Part shown: piece by piece, positions 56,620 through 64,000 of the stretch
How positions within the stretch are numbered: the stretch's first letter is position 1
Layout of the letters: every line of letters starts with the position of its first letter
Source: Thiomicrospira sp. XS5
Lineage (GTDB): Bacteria; Pseudomonadota; Gammaproteobacteria; Thiomicrospirales; Thiomicrospiraceae
DNA length: 64,000 bases
Reading direction: 5' to 3'
NCBI RefSeq assembly: GCF_001507555.1
Contig: NZ_LQBO01000001.1
Coordinates: 744,001-808,000, forward strand
The notes under the pieces: model-generated
Told to the model about the DNA's origin: nothing
The model's input: the letters and a program-made list of their open reading frames with translations, nothing else
Database searches by the model: none
Position numbers and translations under genes: made by a program

Positions 56620-57708
56620 TTAGGCGTCGTCGCTGAGCGCGGCCAGCTGCTCGGCCTGGTATTCGTTGATGAGCGGGTCGATGACTTGCTCCAAACCGCC
56701 TTGCATGATTTCGTCCAGTTTATACAGCGTCAGGTTGATGCGATGATCCGTCACCCGGCCTTGCGGATAGTTGTAGGTGCGAATACGCTCCGAACGGTCG
56801 CCGCTGCCGACCAGACTTTTACGTTCCTGGGCGATTTCCTTATCATGAGCGCGTTGGCGTTCGTCCATGATGCGCGCGGCCAGTAACGACATGGCTCGGG
56901 CGCGGTTTTTATGTTGTGAACGTTCGTCCTGGCACTCCACCACTGTGCCGGTGGGCAAGTGGGTGATGCGGATGGCGGAGTCGGTTTTATTGACGTGCTG
57001 ACCACCTGCGCCGGAGGCGCGGAAGGTATCCACTTTCAAGTCGGCCGGGTTCAGTTCGATTTGTTCCACGTCCGGTGCTTCGGCCATGATCACCACGGTG
57101 GCGGCGGAGGTGTGGACGCGCCCCTGGGTTTCGGTCGCGGGTACCCGTTGCACGCGGTGCGCGCCGGACTCGAACTTCAGGCGCGAATAGGCGCCGTCGC
57201 CGATGATGCGGGCGATGATTTCCTTATAACCGCCGTGCTCGCCTTCCTGGGCATTGATGATTTCCACTTGCCAGCGCATGTTTTCGGCATAACGGCTGTA
57301 CATCCGAAAGAGATCACCGGCGAAAATCGCCGCTTCGTCACCGCCGGTGCCGGCTCGGATTTCCAAAAAGATATTGGCGTCGTCGTTCGGATCCTTCGGC
57401 AGCAGCATTTTTTGCAGTTCGGTTTCCAGGGTTTCCTGAGTTTTCTCCAGGCCTGGCAGTTCTTCCTGTCCCATTTCTTTCAGGTCGGGATCGCCGGACT
57501 TGATCATGTCTTTGGCTTCTTGCAGGTCGGCATCGTTTTCGATGAACCGATTGAAGGTTTCGACCACGGGAGTGAGTTGGGAATGTTCTTTGGTCAGCTG
57601 GCGGAACTTATCCTGGTTGCCGATGATTTCCGGGTCGGACAACAGGTGGTTGACTTCGTCGAGGCGTTCAACCAGGTTTTCGAGTTTGCTGCGTATGGAA
57701 TCTTTCAT
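56620..57708 (-). CDS. prfA: Peptide chain release factor 1
   Basis: RF1 reads UAA and UAG. The 362-aa protein has the anticodon-like PAT at residues 190-192 ([15 protein letters not shown]) and the catalytic GGQ at 235-237 ([17 protein letters not shown]). The conserved [20 protein letters not shown] is present. It lies between hemA and prmC in the classic order. One CCAGGCCTGG copy is read as Pro-Gly-Leu at residues 85-87. Confidence 0.98.
   Translation of the reverse strand: MKDSIRSKLENLVERLDEVNHLLSDPEIIGNQDKFRQLTKEHSQLTPVVETFNRFIENDADLQEAKDMIKSGDPDLKEMGQEELPGLEKTQETLETELQKMLLPKDPNDDANIFLEIRAGTGGDEAAIFAGDLFRMYSRYAENMRWQVEIINAQEGEHGGYKEIIARIIGDGAYSRLKFESGAHRVQRVPATETQGRVHTSAATVVIMAEAPDVEQIELNPADLKVDTFRASGAGGQHVNKTDSAIRITHLPTGTVVECQDERSQHKNRARAMSLLAARIMDERQRAHDKEIAQERKSLVGSGDRSERIRTYNYPQGRVTDHRINLTLYKLDEIMQGGLEQVIDPLINEYQAEQLAALSDDA
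57447..57456. repeat. CCAGGCCTGG motif copy (coding, prfA)
   Basis: Exact copy in prfA, read as Pro-Gly-Leu. The flanking bases are not symmetric. Confidence 0.9.
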
Positions 57709-57764
57709 GGGTTCGAGTGTCTCGTTTGCAATTTGAAAAGGGTTGTCGAATCGAGCGGGCGACG

Positions 57765-59051
57765 CTAAGCGCGGGTGCTGGAGTTGGAATCGTCGGATTG
57801 TTCGGACAACAGGATTTGAGCCGCGGCGTCCACCACTTCTTTTTGGCCGTTCAGGCCGGCTTGGTGTAAGTTGCTGGTGGGCGTGTGCAGGATTTTGTTG
57901 GTCAATTGGTTGGCCAATTTGGTCATCAGTTCTTTCGGGTCGCCACCGTGTTCCAAGTGGTGCAGGGCTTCGGACAAGACTTGGTCTTTCAAGCCGTGGG
58001 CATGGTTGCGATAGGATTGGATAATCGGGCTGACCTGCTGGGTGGCCTGATATTGCATCATGAAGCTTTCGGCTTGCAGTTCGACGATTTCTTCCGCTTC
58101 CAGTGCGGCGTCCTTACGGGAACGTTTGTTCTCTTCGATGATTTCTTGCAGATCGTCGACTGTATACAGATAGGTGTCGCTGAAGTCGCCCACGGAAGGT
58201 TCGATGTCGCGTGGAACGGCAATGTCGACCATGAAAATCGGTTTGTTGCGGCGCTGTTTGAGGGCGGCACCGACCATGTCCTTCTTCAAAATCGGTTCCG
58301 GGCTGGCGGTGGAGGTGATGATCATGTCCGCTTCATGCAAGTGGTCGGTGATTTCCGACAGGCTGATGGCGTAACCGCCTAGGCTTTCGGTCAACTGATG
58401 CGCTTTGCTAAGCGTGCGGTTGGCGATGATCAGTTTGCCGATGCGGCTTTCCTTGAGGTGGCGCGCCACCAGTTCGGTGGTTTCACCGGCGCCGATCAAT
58501 AACGCGGTTTGCTGCGACAAGTCGCCGAAGAATTGTTTCGACAGTGCCACCGCGGAAAAGGCAATCGAGACCGGGCTGGAACCGATGGCGGTGTCGGTGC
58601 GCACTTGTTTGGCGGTTTTGAATACATACTGGAACAGACTGTCGAGTGTCTGATGCACGGTTTCGGATTTGTGCGCCAGATTATAGGCGTCTTTGATTTG
58701 GCCGAGAATCTGCGGCTCGCCGAGCACCAGCGAGTTCAGTCCGCTGGAAACTCGCATCATGTGTTTAATGGCATCCAGGTCGGCGTATTCGTAAAGGAAG
58801 TCGTCGATGCTTTGCGGCTCGAGCTGGAAGTAGTTGTGTAACCAGTCTCGCAGGCATTGAGGCGTGTCGGCTTTTAACGTGGTGTAGATCTCGGTGCGAT
58901 TGCAGGTCGAAAGAATCACGCTTTCATTGGCAAGACCCTCGGCTCTCAACTCAGCCAGTGCGTCCTGCACTTCGTCGGGTGAAAAAGAGACTTTTTCACG
59001 AATATCAACAGGCGCCGTTTCATGGTTCACGCCTAAGACTAATAGTTTCAT
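57765..59051 (-). CDS. hemA: Glutamyl-tRNA reductase
   Basis: HemA reduces glutamyl-tRNA to glutamate-1-semialdehyde, the first step of tetrapyrrole synthesis. The start at [20 protein letters not shown] gives 428 aa. A TTG 36 bases upstream would add a tail not seen in the family. Catalytic Cys50 lies in [11 protein letters not shown], and the NADPH domain has [15 protein letters not shown]. No good ribosome binding site was seen for this ATG. It opens the hemA-prfA-prmC-moeB-like group. Confidence 0.95.
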   Translation of the reverse strand: MKLLVLGVNHETAPVDIREKVSFSPDEVQDALAELRAEGLANESVILSTCNRTEIYTTLKADTPQCLRDWLHNYFQLEPQSIDDFLYEYADLDAIKHMMRVSSGLNSLVLGEPQILGQIKDAYNLAHKSETVHQTLDSLFQYVFKTAKQVRTDTAIGSSPVSIAFSAVALSKQFFGDLSQQTALLIGAGETTELVARHLKESRIGKLIIANRTLSKAHQLTESLGGYAISLSEITDHLHEADMIITSTASPEPILKKDMVGAALKQRRNKPIFMVDIAVPRDIEPSVGDFSDTYLYTVDDLQEIIEENKRSRKDAALEAEEIVELQAESFMMQYQATQQVSPIIQSYRNHAHGLKDQVLSEALHHLEHGGDPKELMTKLANQLTNKILHTPTSNLHQAGLNGQKEVVDAAAQILLSEQSDDSNSSTRA

Positions 59052-59262
59052 AGGGAGTCGATTTAGCCAACAGGGAAAATAATGCAATCAAAGAGGCGTA
59101 ATTTTGCTAAATTATGGGTCTAATTGCAAGTTTTGAAAGCGTTTTCCGCGATTAAGCCGAAAAGCCAGGCTCGTTTCATCGTTAAAACGGTGAGATTGTG
59201 TTATAAATAGAGCTTCCAATGCGTAGAAACGCGGTTCAATTTTCTTTTCAAACGGAGATCAG

Positions 59263-61098
59263 GTGCCAAGTTTGATTCATAAAACAATACGAAAAAGCTG
59301 GGTGTGGGGCGTGTGTTTGGCTGGGGTTTTCCAGTTGACGGCTTGCAGTCAGTTCCCGAAAGAAGAGGCGACGACGCCTGAGAGTACGCCGGTTGAGCAA
59401 TCCAAGGAAGAGTCGGCCAAGTCACCTGATGCTGAATCCAAGGCCGCTCCGGCGACCGTGCCGACCGCGGAAATGGAACCGGAGACCATGTATAAAATCA
59501 TGGTAGGGGAGATGCTGGTTCAGAAAGGGCAACGAGCGAGTGCCTTTGGTGTGTTGTATCCGGTAGCGATGAAAACCCGTGATCCAGGCCTGACGGAAAG
59601 AGTCTTTCAATTGTCGATGGCGACCTATGACTTGGATGCCATTCAGGAAGCCGCGAAACTCTGGCGAGAAGTGTCGCCGGAAAAAGCCATGGCTTGGAAG
59701 GCTTCTTACCTTATTTCGGTGCGAGAAGGTAAGGTCGGCGAGGCGTTGGAATATTGGGAGCATTACCGGACGTTATCCGATGTGACGCTGGAGCAGGATT
59801 TGATTGCGACCTCCATTCGCGTCACGCAAGCGGCTCAGCCGGAATACGGTTTGGAATTTCTCACCGGTTTAAAAGATTTGTATCCAAATGAAGCCGCCGC
59901 GGTATTTGGTCTGGGTACGGCCGCGGAAGGGTATCAGCAGTATGAAGTGGCGATTCCCAACTTGGAAGAAGCCAGTAAGCGCTACAAAAAACGTTGGAAA
60001 CAGAACGAAGACGATTTTACGGCGGAAAAGTTGTATCGTGAATCCAATCATCTGCTGGCGAATGCGTATTTGAAATCCAATCAGGCCTTATTGGGTTTAA
60101 AGCGCCTGTCTCCTTATATTGACGAAAATACCGATGATTGGCTGATGCAGGAACGTTTTGCGCGTTTGGAAGTCAAAGCCGGGTATTTTGATGAGGCGGA
60201 AAAGCGCTATTTGCGCATCGTTGAAAATGAACCGAAAGCCTATACGTCGAAACTGTCGGCGGCGCTGTTGCGGTTGGAGAGGAATGATTACGACGGGGCG
60301 GACAGCTTGCTGAAAGACTTGCAGGGGGTGCCTCAATACCGTTCGACGGCCAATTATTACCTCGGGTTGTCGGCCCAGGAACAAGGGCATCTTGAAGACG
60401 CCATTTCTTATTATAAGCGTATCAATACCTCTGACTACCTAGTAGACGCGAAACTGCACATTGCGGAAATCGAGTTTTCCAAAATCGGTTTGAATCGTAC
60501 CATTGAAAACTTGGAGGCTATTCAGTCCGACCAGCCGGAAGAGCAGGTCAAAATTCTGCGCGGCAAGGCGATTTTCTACAATATCGCGGGTGAAAAGCAA
60601 AAAGCGATTGATGAGTATCAGCAAGCCATTGATATTGACGATCAACGCGTGGATTTGTATTTGATGCAGTCGATGTTGTATTACGATCTCAAGCAGTTCG
60701 ATGCTTATGAAGAGAATTTGGAAAAAGCCTTGGCCATCAACCCAAATGACGTTGATGCCTTGAATGCGCTGGGCTATTTTTATGTGGAGCAGGGGCGTGA
60801 CTTGGATCGTGCGCAGCAATTGTTGGACAAGGCCTTGGCGCTGGCACCAAACCGCTTTTATGTGCTCGACAGCCGAGGCTGGCTGGCTTATCAGCAAGGG
60901 AATTATGAAGAAGCCGAGTCGTATTTAAAACAAGCCTTGGCCATCCAGATGGACGGTGAGGTGTTATTGCACTTGATCCAAGTCGAATGGACGCTTGGCA
61001 AAAAAGATGTTGCCACCGAGCTTTGGAACGAGCATCATCAGAGGTTTCCGGAGAACGAAGCTCTGCAGCAAATTCTGCAGAAACTGTCCTCCGAATAA
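59263..61098 (+). CDS. TPR-repeat outer-membrane lipoprotein
   Basis: A 611-aa protein starting with GTG behind GGAG. The signal peptide ends in the lipobox LTAC with Cys28 as the lipidated residue. A low-complexity Glu/Lys/Pro/Ala linker follows, then tetratricopeptide repeats through the remainder (for example NPNDVDALNALGYFYVEQGR and LDSRGWLAYQQGNYEEAESY). It corresponds by position to the TPR protein between hemA and lolB in Pseudomonas. The role is unknown, probably scaffolding in the periplasm. Confidence 0.88.
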   Translation: MPSLIHKTIRKSWVWGVCLAGVFQLTACSQFPKEEATTPESTPVEQSKEESAKSPDAESKAAPATVPTAEMEPETMYKIMVGEMLVQKGQRASAFGVLYPVAMKTRDPGLTERVFQLSMATYDLDAIQEAAKLWREVSPEKAMAWKASYLISVREGKVGEALEYWEHYRTLSDVTLEQDLIATSIRVTQAAQPEYGLEFLTGLKDLYPNEAAAVFGLGTAAEGYQQYEVAIPNLEEASKRYKKRWKQNEDDFTAEKLYRESNHLLANAYLKSNQALLGLKRLSPYIDENTDDWLMQERFARLEVKAGYFDEAEKRYLRIVENEPKAYTSKLSAALLRLERNDYDGADSLLKDLQGVPQYRSTANYYLGLSAQEQGHLEDAISYYKRINTSDYLVDAKLHIAEIEFSKIGLNRTIENLEAIQSDQPEEQVKILRGKAIFYNIAGEKQKAIDEYQQAIDIDDQRVDLYLMQSMLYYDLKQFDAYEENLEKALAINPNDVDALNALGYFYVEQGRDLDRAQQLLDKALALAPNRFYVLDSRGWLAYQQGNYEEAESYLKQALAIQMDGEVLLHLIQVEWTLGKKDVATELWNEHHQRFPENEALQQILQKLSSE

Positions 61099-61168
61099 CG
61101 GGGCGTGAATCGCGCTTCGTTCGGAAAAGGTCTTTTACGGTTTTGTGAAACTTTTTCTGAAAAAGAGC

Positions 61169-61196
61169 TTGATTTGCGGGAGGGAACATGGATAAT
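61169..61196 (+). promoter_or_regulatory. Promoter of tRNA-Gln
   Basis: TTGATT at 61169-61174 and GATAAT at 61191-61196 with a 16-base spacer, ending 33 bases upstream of the tRNA. Confidence 0.55.
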
Positions 61197-61229
61197 ACGC
61201 ACCTGTCTTTTATGACAGCGATAAACAGT

Positions 61230-61304
61230 TGGGCTATCGCCAAGCGGTAAGGCAACGGGTTTTGATCCCGTCATGCGCAGGTTCGAATCCTGCTAGCCCA
61301 GCCA
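61230..61304 (+). tRNA. tRNA-Gln (anticodon TTG)
   Basis: The acceptor stem TGGGCTA pairs with TAGCCCA, followed by discriminator G and an encoded CCA (75 bases in all). The anticodon arm is ACGGG-TTTTGAT-CCCGT with anticodon TTG at 61262-61264. The T arm GCAGG-TTCGAAT-CCTGC is canonical. The position upstream of prs is a conserved gammaproteobacterial arrangement. Confidence 0.97.
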
Positions 61305-61370
61305 TTATCCTATCCCGAATTCTTCAAATCATTTTTTTTCCTGGCCTTTCGCCATAGGAGTTGCCTTTCA

Positions 61371-62336
61371 ATGGCTTACAAAAATGTCCGATTATTTGCC
61401 GGAAACGCAAATGTTAGCCTGGCTGAGAATATCTCCTCCTCTATCGACATCCCCCTTGGAAAAGCAGACGTTGGCCGTTTCAGTGACGGTGAAATCATGG
61501 TTCAGATCAATGAATCTGTGCGTGGTAAAGACGTTTATGTCCTACAACCAACGTGTACACCGGAGCCAGCCGTCAATTTGATGGAGCTGCTGGTGATGAT
61601 TGATGCCTTAAAGCGCGCGTCGGCGAAACGTATTACGGCCGTGGTGCCGTATTACGGCTTTGCGCGTCAGGATCGTCGTCCGCATTCGGCGCGTGTGCCG
61701 ATTACCGCGCGTTTGGCCGCAGACATGATTACCGTGGCGGGCGCTGACCGTTTGATTACGGTGGACTTGCACGCTGACCAGATCCAAGGCTTTTTCGACA
61801 TTCCGGTGGACAATATTTACGGTTCGCCGACGCTGGTCGATGACATGCGTGCGTCCGGGCACATTGCGGCCGACAATATGATGGTGGTGTCGCCGGATAT
61901 GGGCGGCGTGGTTCGTGCGCGTGCTGTAGCGAAAGCGCTGGGGTGTGACATGGCGATTATCGACAAACGTCGTCCGAAAGCCAATGTGGCGCAAATCATG
62001 AATATCATCGGTGACGTCGAAGGGCGTGACTGTATTCTGGTGGACGACATGGTCGATACCGCCGGAACTCTGTGTAAAGCCGCTCAGGCTTTAAAAGACC
62101 ACGGTGCGAAGAGTGTAACGGCTTACGTGGTGCATGCTGTACTGTCCGGTCCAGCGGTCGAGAACATCAATAACTCCTGCCTGACCGAACTGGTGGTGAC
62201 GGATACCATTCCGTTGTCCGCTGACGGTATGGCGTCTGAAAAAGTCCGTCGTGTCAGCATCGCCCCGGTGCTGGGTGAGACCATCCGTCGCGTACACCAA
62301 GAAGAGTCGGTTTCCGAACTGATGCCGATTCGTTAG
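61371..62336 (+). CDS. prs: Ribose-phosphate pyrophosphokinase
   Basis: Prs makes PRPP from ribose-5-phosphate and ATP for nucleotide, His and Trp synthesis. The 321-aa protein has [20 protein letters not shown] in the first half, the [18 protein letters not shown] segment and the PRPP-binding [16 protein letters not shown]. The stop codon lies inside a 26-base palindrome that probably ends transcription. Confidence 0.98.
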   Translation: MAYKNVRLFAGNANVSLAENISSSIDIPLGKADVGRFSDGEIMVQINESVRGKDVYVLQPTCTPEPAVNLMELLVMIDALKRASAKRITAVVPYYGFARQDRRPHSARVPITARLAADMITVAGADRLITVDLHADQIQGFFDIPVDNIYGSPTLVDDMRASGHIAADNMMVVSPDMGGVVRARAVAKALGCDMAIIDKRRPKANVAQIMNIIGDVEGRDCILVDDMVDTAGTLCKAAQALKDHGAKSVTAYVVHAVLSGPAVENINNSCLTELVVTDTIPLSADGMASEKVRRVSIAPVLGETIRRVHQEESVSELMPIR

Positions 62337-62360
62337 AAACCACCAGGCCTGGTGGTTTCT
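62335..62360 (+). terminator. CCAGGCCTGG palindrome, terminator of prs
   Basis: A perfect 26-base palindrome with arms AGAAACCACCAGG and CCTGGTGGTTTCT. It is the longest of the motif-centred palindromes and includes the last two bases of the prs stop codon TAG. The downstream T content is modest. Confidence 0.75.
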
Positions 62361-62417
62361 TCATATCTAATACTTTGTTTTTTCTGACTTTCCGCTTTAA
62401 GTTTCAACAAAATTCAG

Positions 62418-62423
62418 TATAAT
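62418..62423 (+). promoter_or_regulatory. -10 element upstream of rplY
   Basis: TATAAT lies 102 bases before the rplY ATG. The best -35 (CTTTAA at 62395-62400) is weak. Confidence 0.5.
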
Positions 62424-62465
62424 ACCGCTCTTTGTTTCTGTGCTTGGTCGCGAGCATGGAGTGTT

Positions 62466-62505
62466 TGAGGATGTCATCCTCTTAATAACGGGCCTATATT
62501 GCCCG
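62466..62505 (+). promoter_or_regulatory. Two small hairpins in the rplY leader
   Basis: GAGGA/TCCTC (62466-62480) and CGGGC/GCCCG (62489-62493 and 62501-62505) lie between the predicted start of transcription and rplY. They might be a protein-binding leader for L25. No known family was recognised. Confidence 0.35.
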
Positions 62506-62525
62506 GGTTGAATGGAGTAATGAAA

Positions 62526-63104
62526 ATGAGTCAAGTATGGACTGCAGAACTTCGTACTGAAGAAGGGAAAGGTGCGAGCCGCCGCCTTCGTCATGCGGGG
62601 AAAGTACCGGCCATCATTTACGGTGGTGAACAGGAAGCAAAATCAATCGCGTTGGAAAGCCGCATCGTTGAGCAGGCATTGGCTGACGTTGATTTGTATA
62701 ACACGGTTTTGACCGTCGAAGGTGCTGGTGACGCTGAAACGTGTGTCATCAAAGATCTTCAACGTCACCCAGCCACTGGGTTTGTTTCTCACATCGACTT
62801 CCAACGTGCGTCGGATTCTTCACGCATTATTAAACGCGTACCGTTGAAATTTGTCGGTCAGGCGTCTGCACCGGGTGTGAAAATGGGTGGCTTGATGTCA
62901 TTCATGCAATCCAGCGTGGAAGTCTCTTGTTTGACTAAGAACCTTCCAACGGCGATTGAAGTTGACGTTTCTGGCTTGGAAGCGGGTACAAACCTACGTT
63001 TGTCCCAGTTGTCCTTGCCTGAAGGCGTGGAACTGACTGCTTTGGCACACGGTAATACTGACTATGACCAAGCGGTTGTTGGTATCGGTAAAATCAAGCG
63101 TTAA
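62526..63104 (+). CDS. rplY: 50S ribosomal protein L25 (long, CTC-type)
   Basis: L25 binds 5S rRNA. The start at MSQVWTAELRTEEGKGASRR gives 192 aa, with GGAG eight bases upstream. An ATG six bases earlier is too close to that site. This is the long form: an N-terminal L25 domain of about 90 residues plus the C-terminal TL5/CTC beta domain (after about residue 100), unlike the 94-aa E. coli protein. The prs-rplY-pth-ychF order is conserved. Confidence 0.95.
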   Translation: MSQVWTAELRTEEGKGASRRLRHAGKVPAIIYGGEQEAKSIALESRIVEQALADVDLYNTVLTVEGAGDAETCVIKDLQRHPATGFVSHIDFQRASDSSRIIKRVPLKFVGQASAPGVKMGGLMSFMQSSVEVSCLTKNLPTAIEVDVSGLEAGTNLRLSQLSLPEGVELTALAHGNTDYDQAVVGIGKIKR

Positions 63105-63135
63105 TTTTTAACGTTATTTGTTCGAAAGCCCGCAT

Positions 63136-63714
63136 ATGTCATCTGTAAAGCTCATTGTTGGTCTTGGAAATCCAGGACAGCAGTACGTACAGACCCGACA
63201 TAATGCGGGTTTTTGGTTTGTGGAGGACGTTGCTCGTCACTACGGTGTGCAATTTCGTCCAGAAACCAAATTTTTAGGTGAAGCGGCTCGTGTGCAATCG
63301 TCCGGGTTGGATGTTTGGTTGTTGAAACCAATGACTTACATGAATCGCAGCGGCCAATCCATTCAAGCGATGGCCAAGTTCTATAAAATCGCGCCGGAAG
63401 AGATTCTGGTGGTGCATGATGAACTCGATCTGGAGCCAGGCGTCGCGCGTTTGAAAAAAGGCGGCGGTCATGGCGGGCATAACGGTTTGCGCGACACCAT
63501 TGCCGCGCTGGGCACAAAAGACTTTCAGCGGTTGCGACTGGGGATCGGTCATCCCGGCAACAGTAAACAGGTTGTTGACTATGTGCTTAAGGCACCGTCG
63601 AAAACCGAGTTGGCCGCCATTGAAACCGCCATTGATGAAGCCGACCGGGTTTTGCCAGCCATTCTAGACGGCCAGATGGAAAAAGCCATGAATCAACTGC
63701 ACACGGCCACTTGA
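63136..63714 (+). CDS. pth: Peptidyl-tRNA hydrolase
   Basis: Pth recycles peptidyl-tRNAs dropped from ribosomes. The start at MSSVKLIVGLGNPGQQYVQT gives 192 aa. A TTG 18 bases upstream is less likely. The catalytic His22 is in TRHNAGFWFVE, and the KPMTYMNRSGQSI and GHGGHNGLRD segments are conserved. Its ribosome binding site is weak, and it may be coupled to rplY 31 bases upstream. Confidence 0.97.
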   Translation: MSSVKLIVGLGNPGQQYVQTRHNAGFWFVEDVARHYGVQFRPETKFLGEAARVQSSGLDVWLLKPMTYMNRSGQSIQAMAKFYKIAPEEILVVHDELDLEPGVARLKKGGGHGGHNGLRDTIAALGTKDFQRLRLGIGHPGNSKQVVDYVLKAPSKTELAAIETAIDEADRVLPAILDGQMEKAMNQLHTAT

Positions 63715-63775
63715 TTCAGCACGAAACACATTCAAATCATATTAATAACGTTAACTTTGGGTTCAGGAGACAAAC

Positions 63776-64000
63776 ATGGGAATTAAGTGCGGAATTGTTG
63801 GGTTACCGAATGTCGGGAAATCAACCTTATTTAATGCGCTGACCAATGCCGGTATTGAATCGGCCAACTATCCGTTCTGCACGATTGAACCCAATGTCGG
63901 TGTGGTACCGGTGCCGGATGAGCGTGAACAGGCACTGGCCGAAATCGTCAACCCGGAACGCGTTTTGTCCGCCACCGTCGACTTTATGGACATCGCCGGC
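63776..64000 (+). CDS. ychF: Redox-regulated ATPase YchF, N-terminal part (runs off the right edge)
   Basis: YchF/OLA1 is an Obg-related P-loop protein that prefers ATP and binds ribosomes. The first 75 residues are present: [20 protein letters not shown] with the P-loop, then [14 protein letters not shown] and the start of the DxxG motif (FMDIAG). AGGAG precedes the ATG. The rest of the gene (usually 363 aa) lies outside the window. Confidence 0.97.
   Translation, partial: MGIKCGIVGLPNVGKSTLFNALTNAGIESANYPFCTIEPNVGVVPVPDEREQALAEIVNPERVLSATVDFMDIAG

Noticed and set aside
61188-61250. A 20-codon open frame with a strong GGGAGGGAAC ribosome-binding-like site that runs into tRNA-Gln
   Set aside because: The ATG overlaps the spacer and -10 of the likely tRNA promoter, so it would not be in the main transcript, and the stop lies inside the tRNA. 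It is probably coincidence.

Overview
The window is a 64 kb stretch of a gammaproteobacterial chromosome. Gene order and protein lengths fit a sulfur-oxidising Thiomicrospira/Hydrogenovibrio-type bacterium. That assignment is inferred from the complete S10-spc-alpha ribosomal cluster in the E. coli order, the hemA-prfA-prmC and tRNA-Gln-prs-rplY-pth-ychF blocks, an orphan TusA and the overall protein character. No rRNA is present to confirm it. Almost all of the window is ordinary housekeeping sequence. No CRISPR array, prophage or complete insertion sequence was seen.

Layout. 1-14.1 kb: the 3' end of tuf, then the S10 operon (rpsJ to rpsQ), spc operon (rplN to secY) and alpha operon (rpsM to rplQ), each with its own recognisable promoter. 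rpmJ is missing from its usual place after secY. 14.1-23.9 kb: tatD family, tcdA, a DUF2927-like protein, uvrA, a SIMPL-domain protein, a YajR-like transporter, ssb, a nitroreductase and an unrecognised hydrophilic protein. 23.9-28.1 kb: ispB, rplU-rpmA-obgE, proB. 28.1-31.6 kb: an orphan gene bracketed by two copies of the same palindrome, then groES-groEL with a sigma-32-like promoter, a sigma-70-like promoter and a CIRCE operator, then a 430-base non-coding stretch with a nested inverted-repeat element. 31.6-40.4 kb: argC, erpA, citrate synthase, anmK and an M23 peptidase, tusA, glyQ-glyS.

40.5-44.1 kb holds gmhB-plsC followed by an unusual stator-like trio: one MotA-type protein and two MotB/OmpA-type proteins, the first of which has Ala where MotB proteins carry the proton-binding Asp. 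44.1-54.9 kb: ung, pdxH, parE, a PAS-GGDEF diguanylate cyclase, a small MscS-like channel, two PilZ proteins, a metallochaperone, parC and a second, conventional motA-motB pair. 54.9-64 kb: moeB-like, prmC, prfA and hemA on the minus strand, then a TPR lipoprotein, tRNA-Gln(TTG), prs, rplY, pth and the start of ychF.

The strongest signal beyond the genes is the 10-base palindrome CCAGGCCTGG, found 14 times between 16.4 and 62.4 kb. Chance predicts about 0.06 copies under equal base frequencies. It occurs as the core of longer palindromes between genes, several of them terminator-like, and inside coding sequences, where it is often read as Gln-Ala-Trp. The best candidate for an undescribed protein system is the asymmetric MotA-MotB-MotB trio, which sits 9 kb from a cyclic-di-GMP gene group and a normal stator pair.
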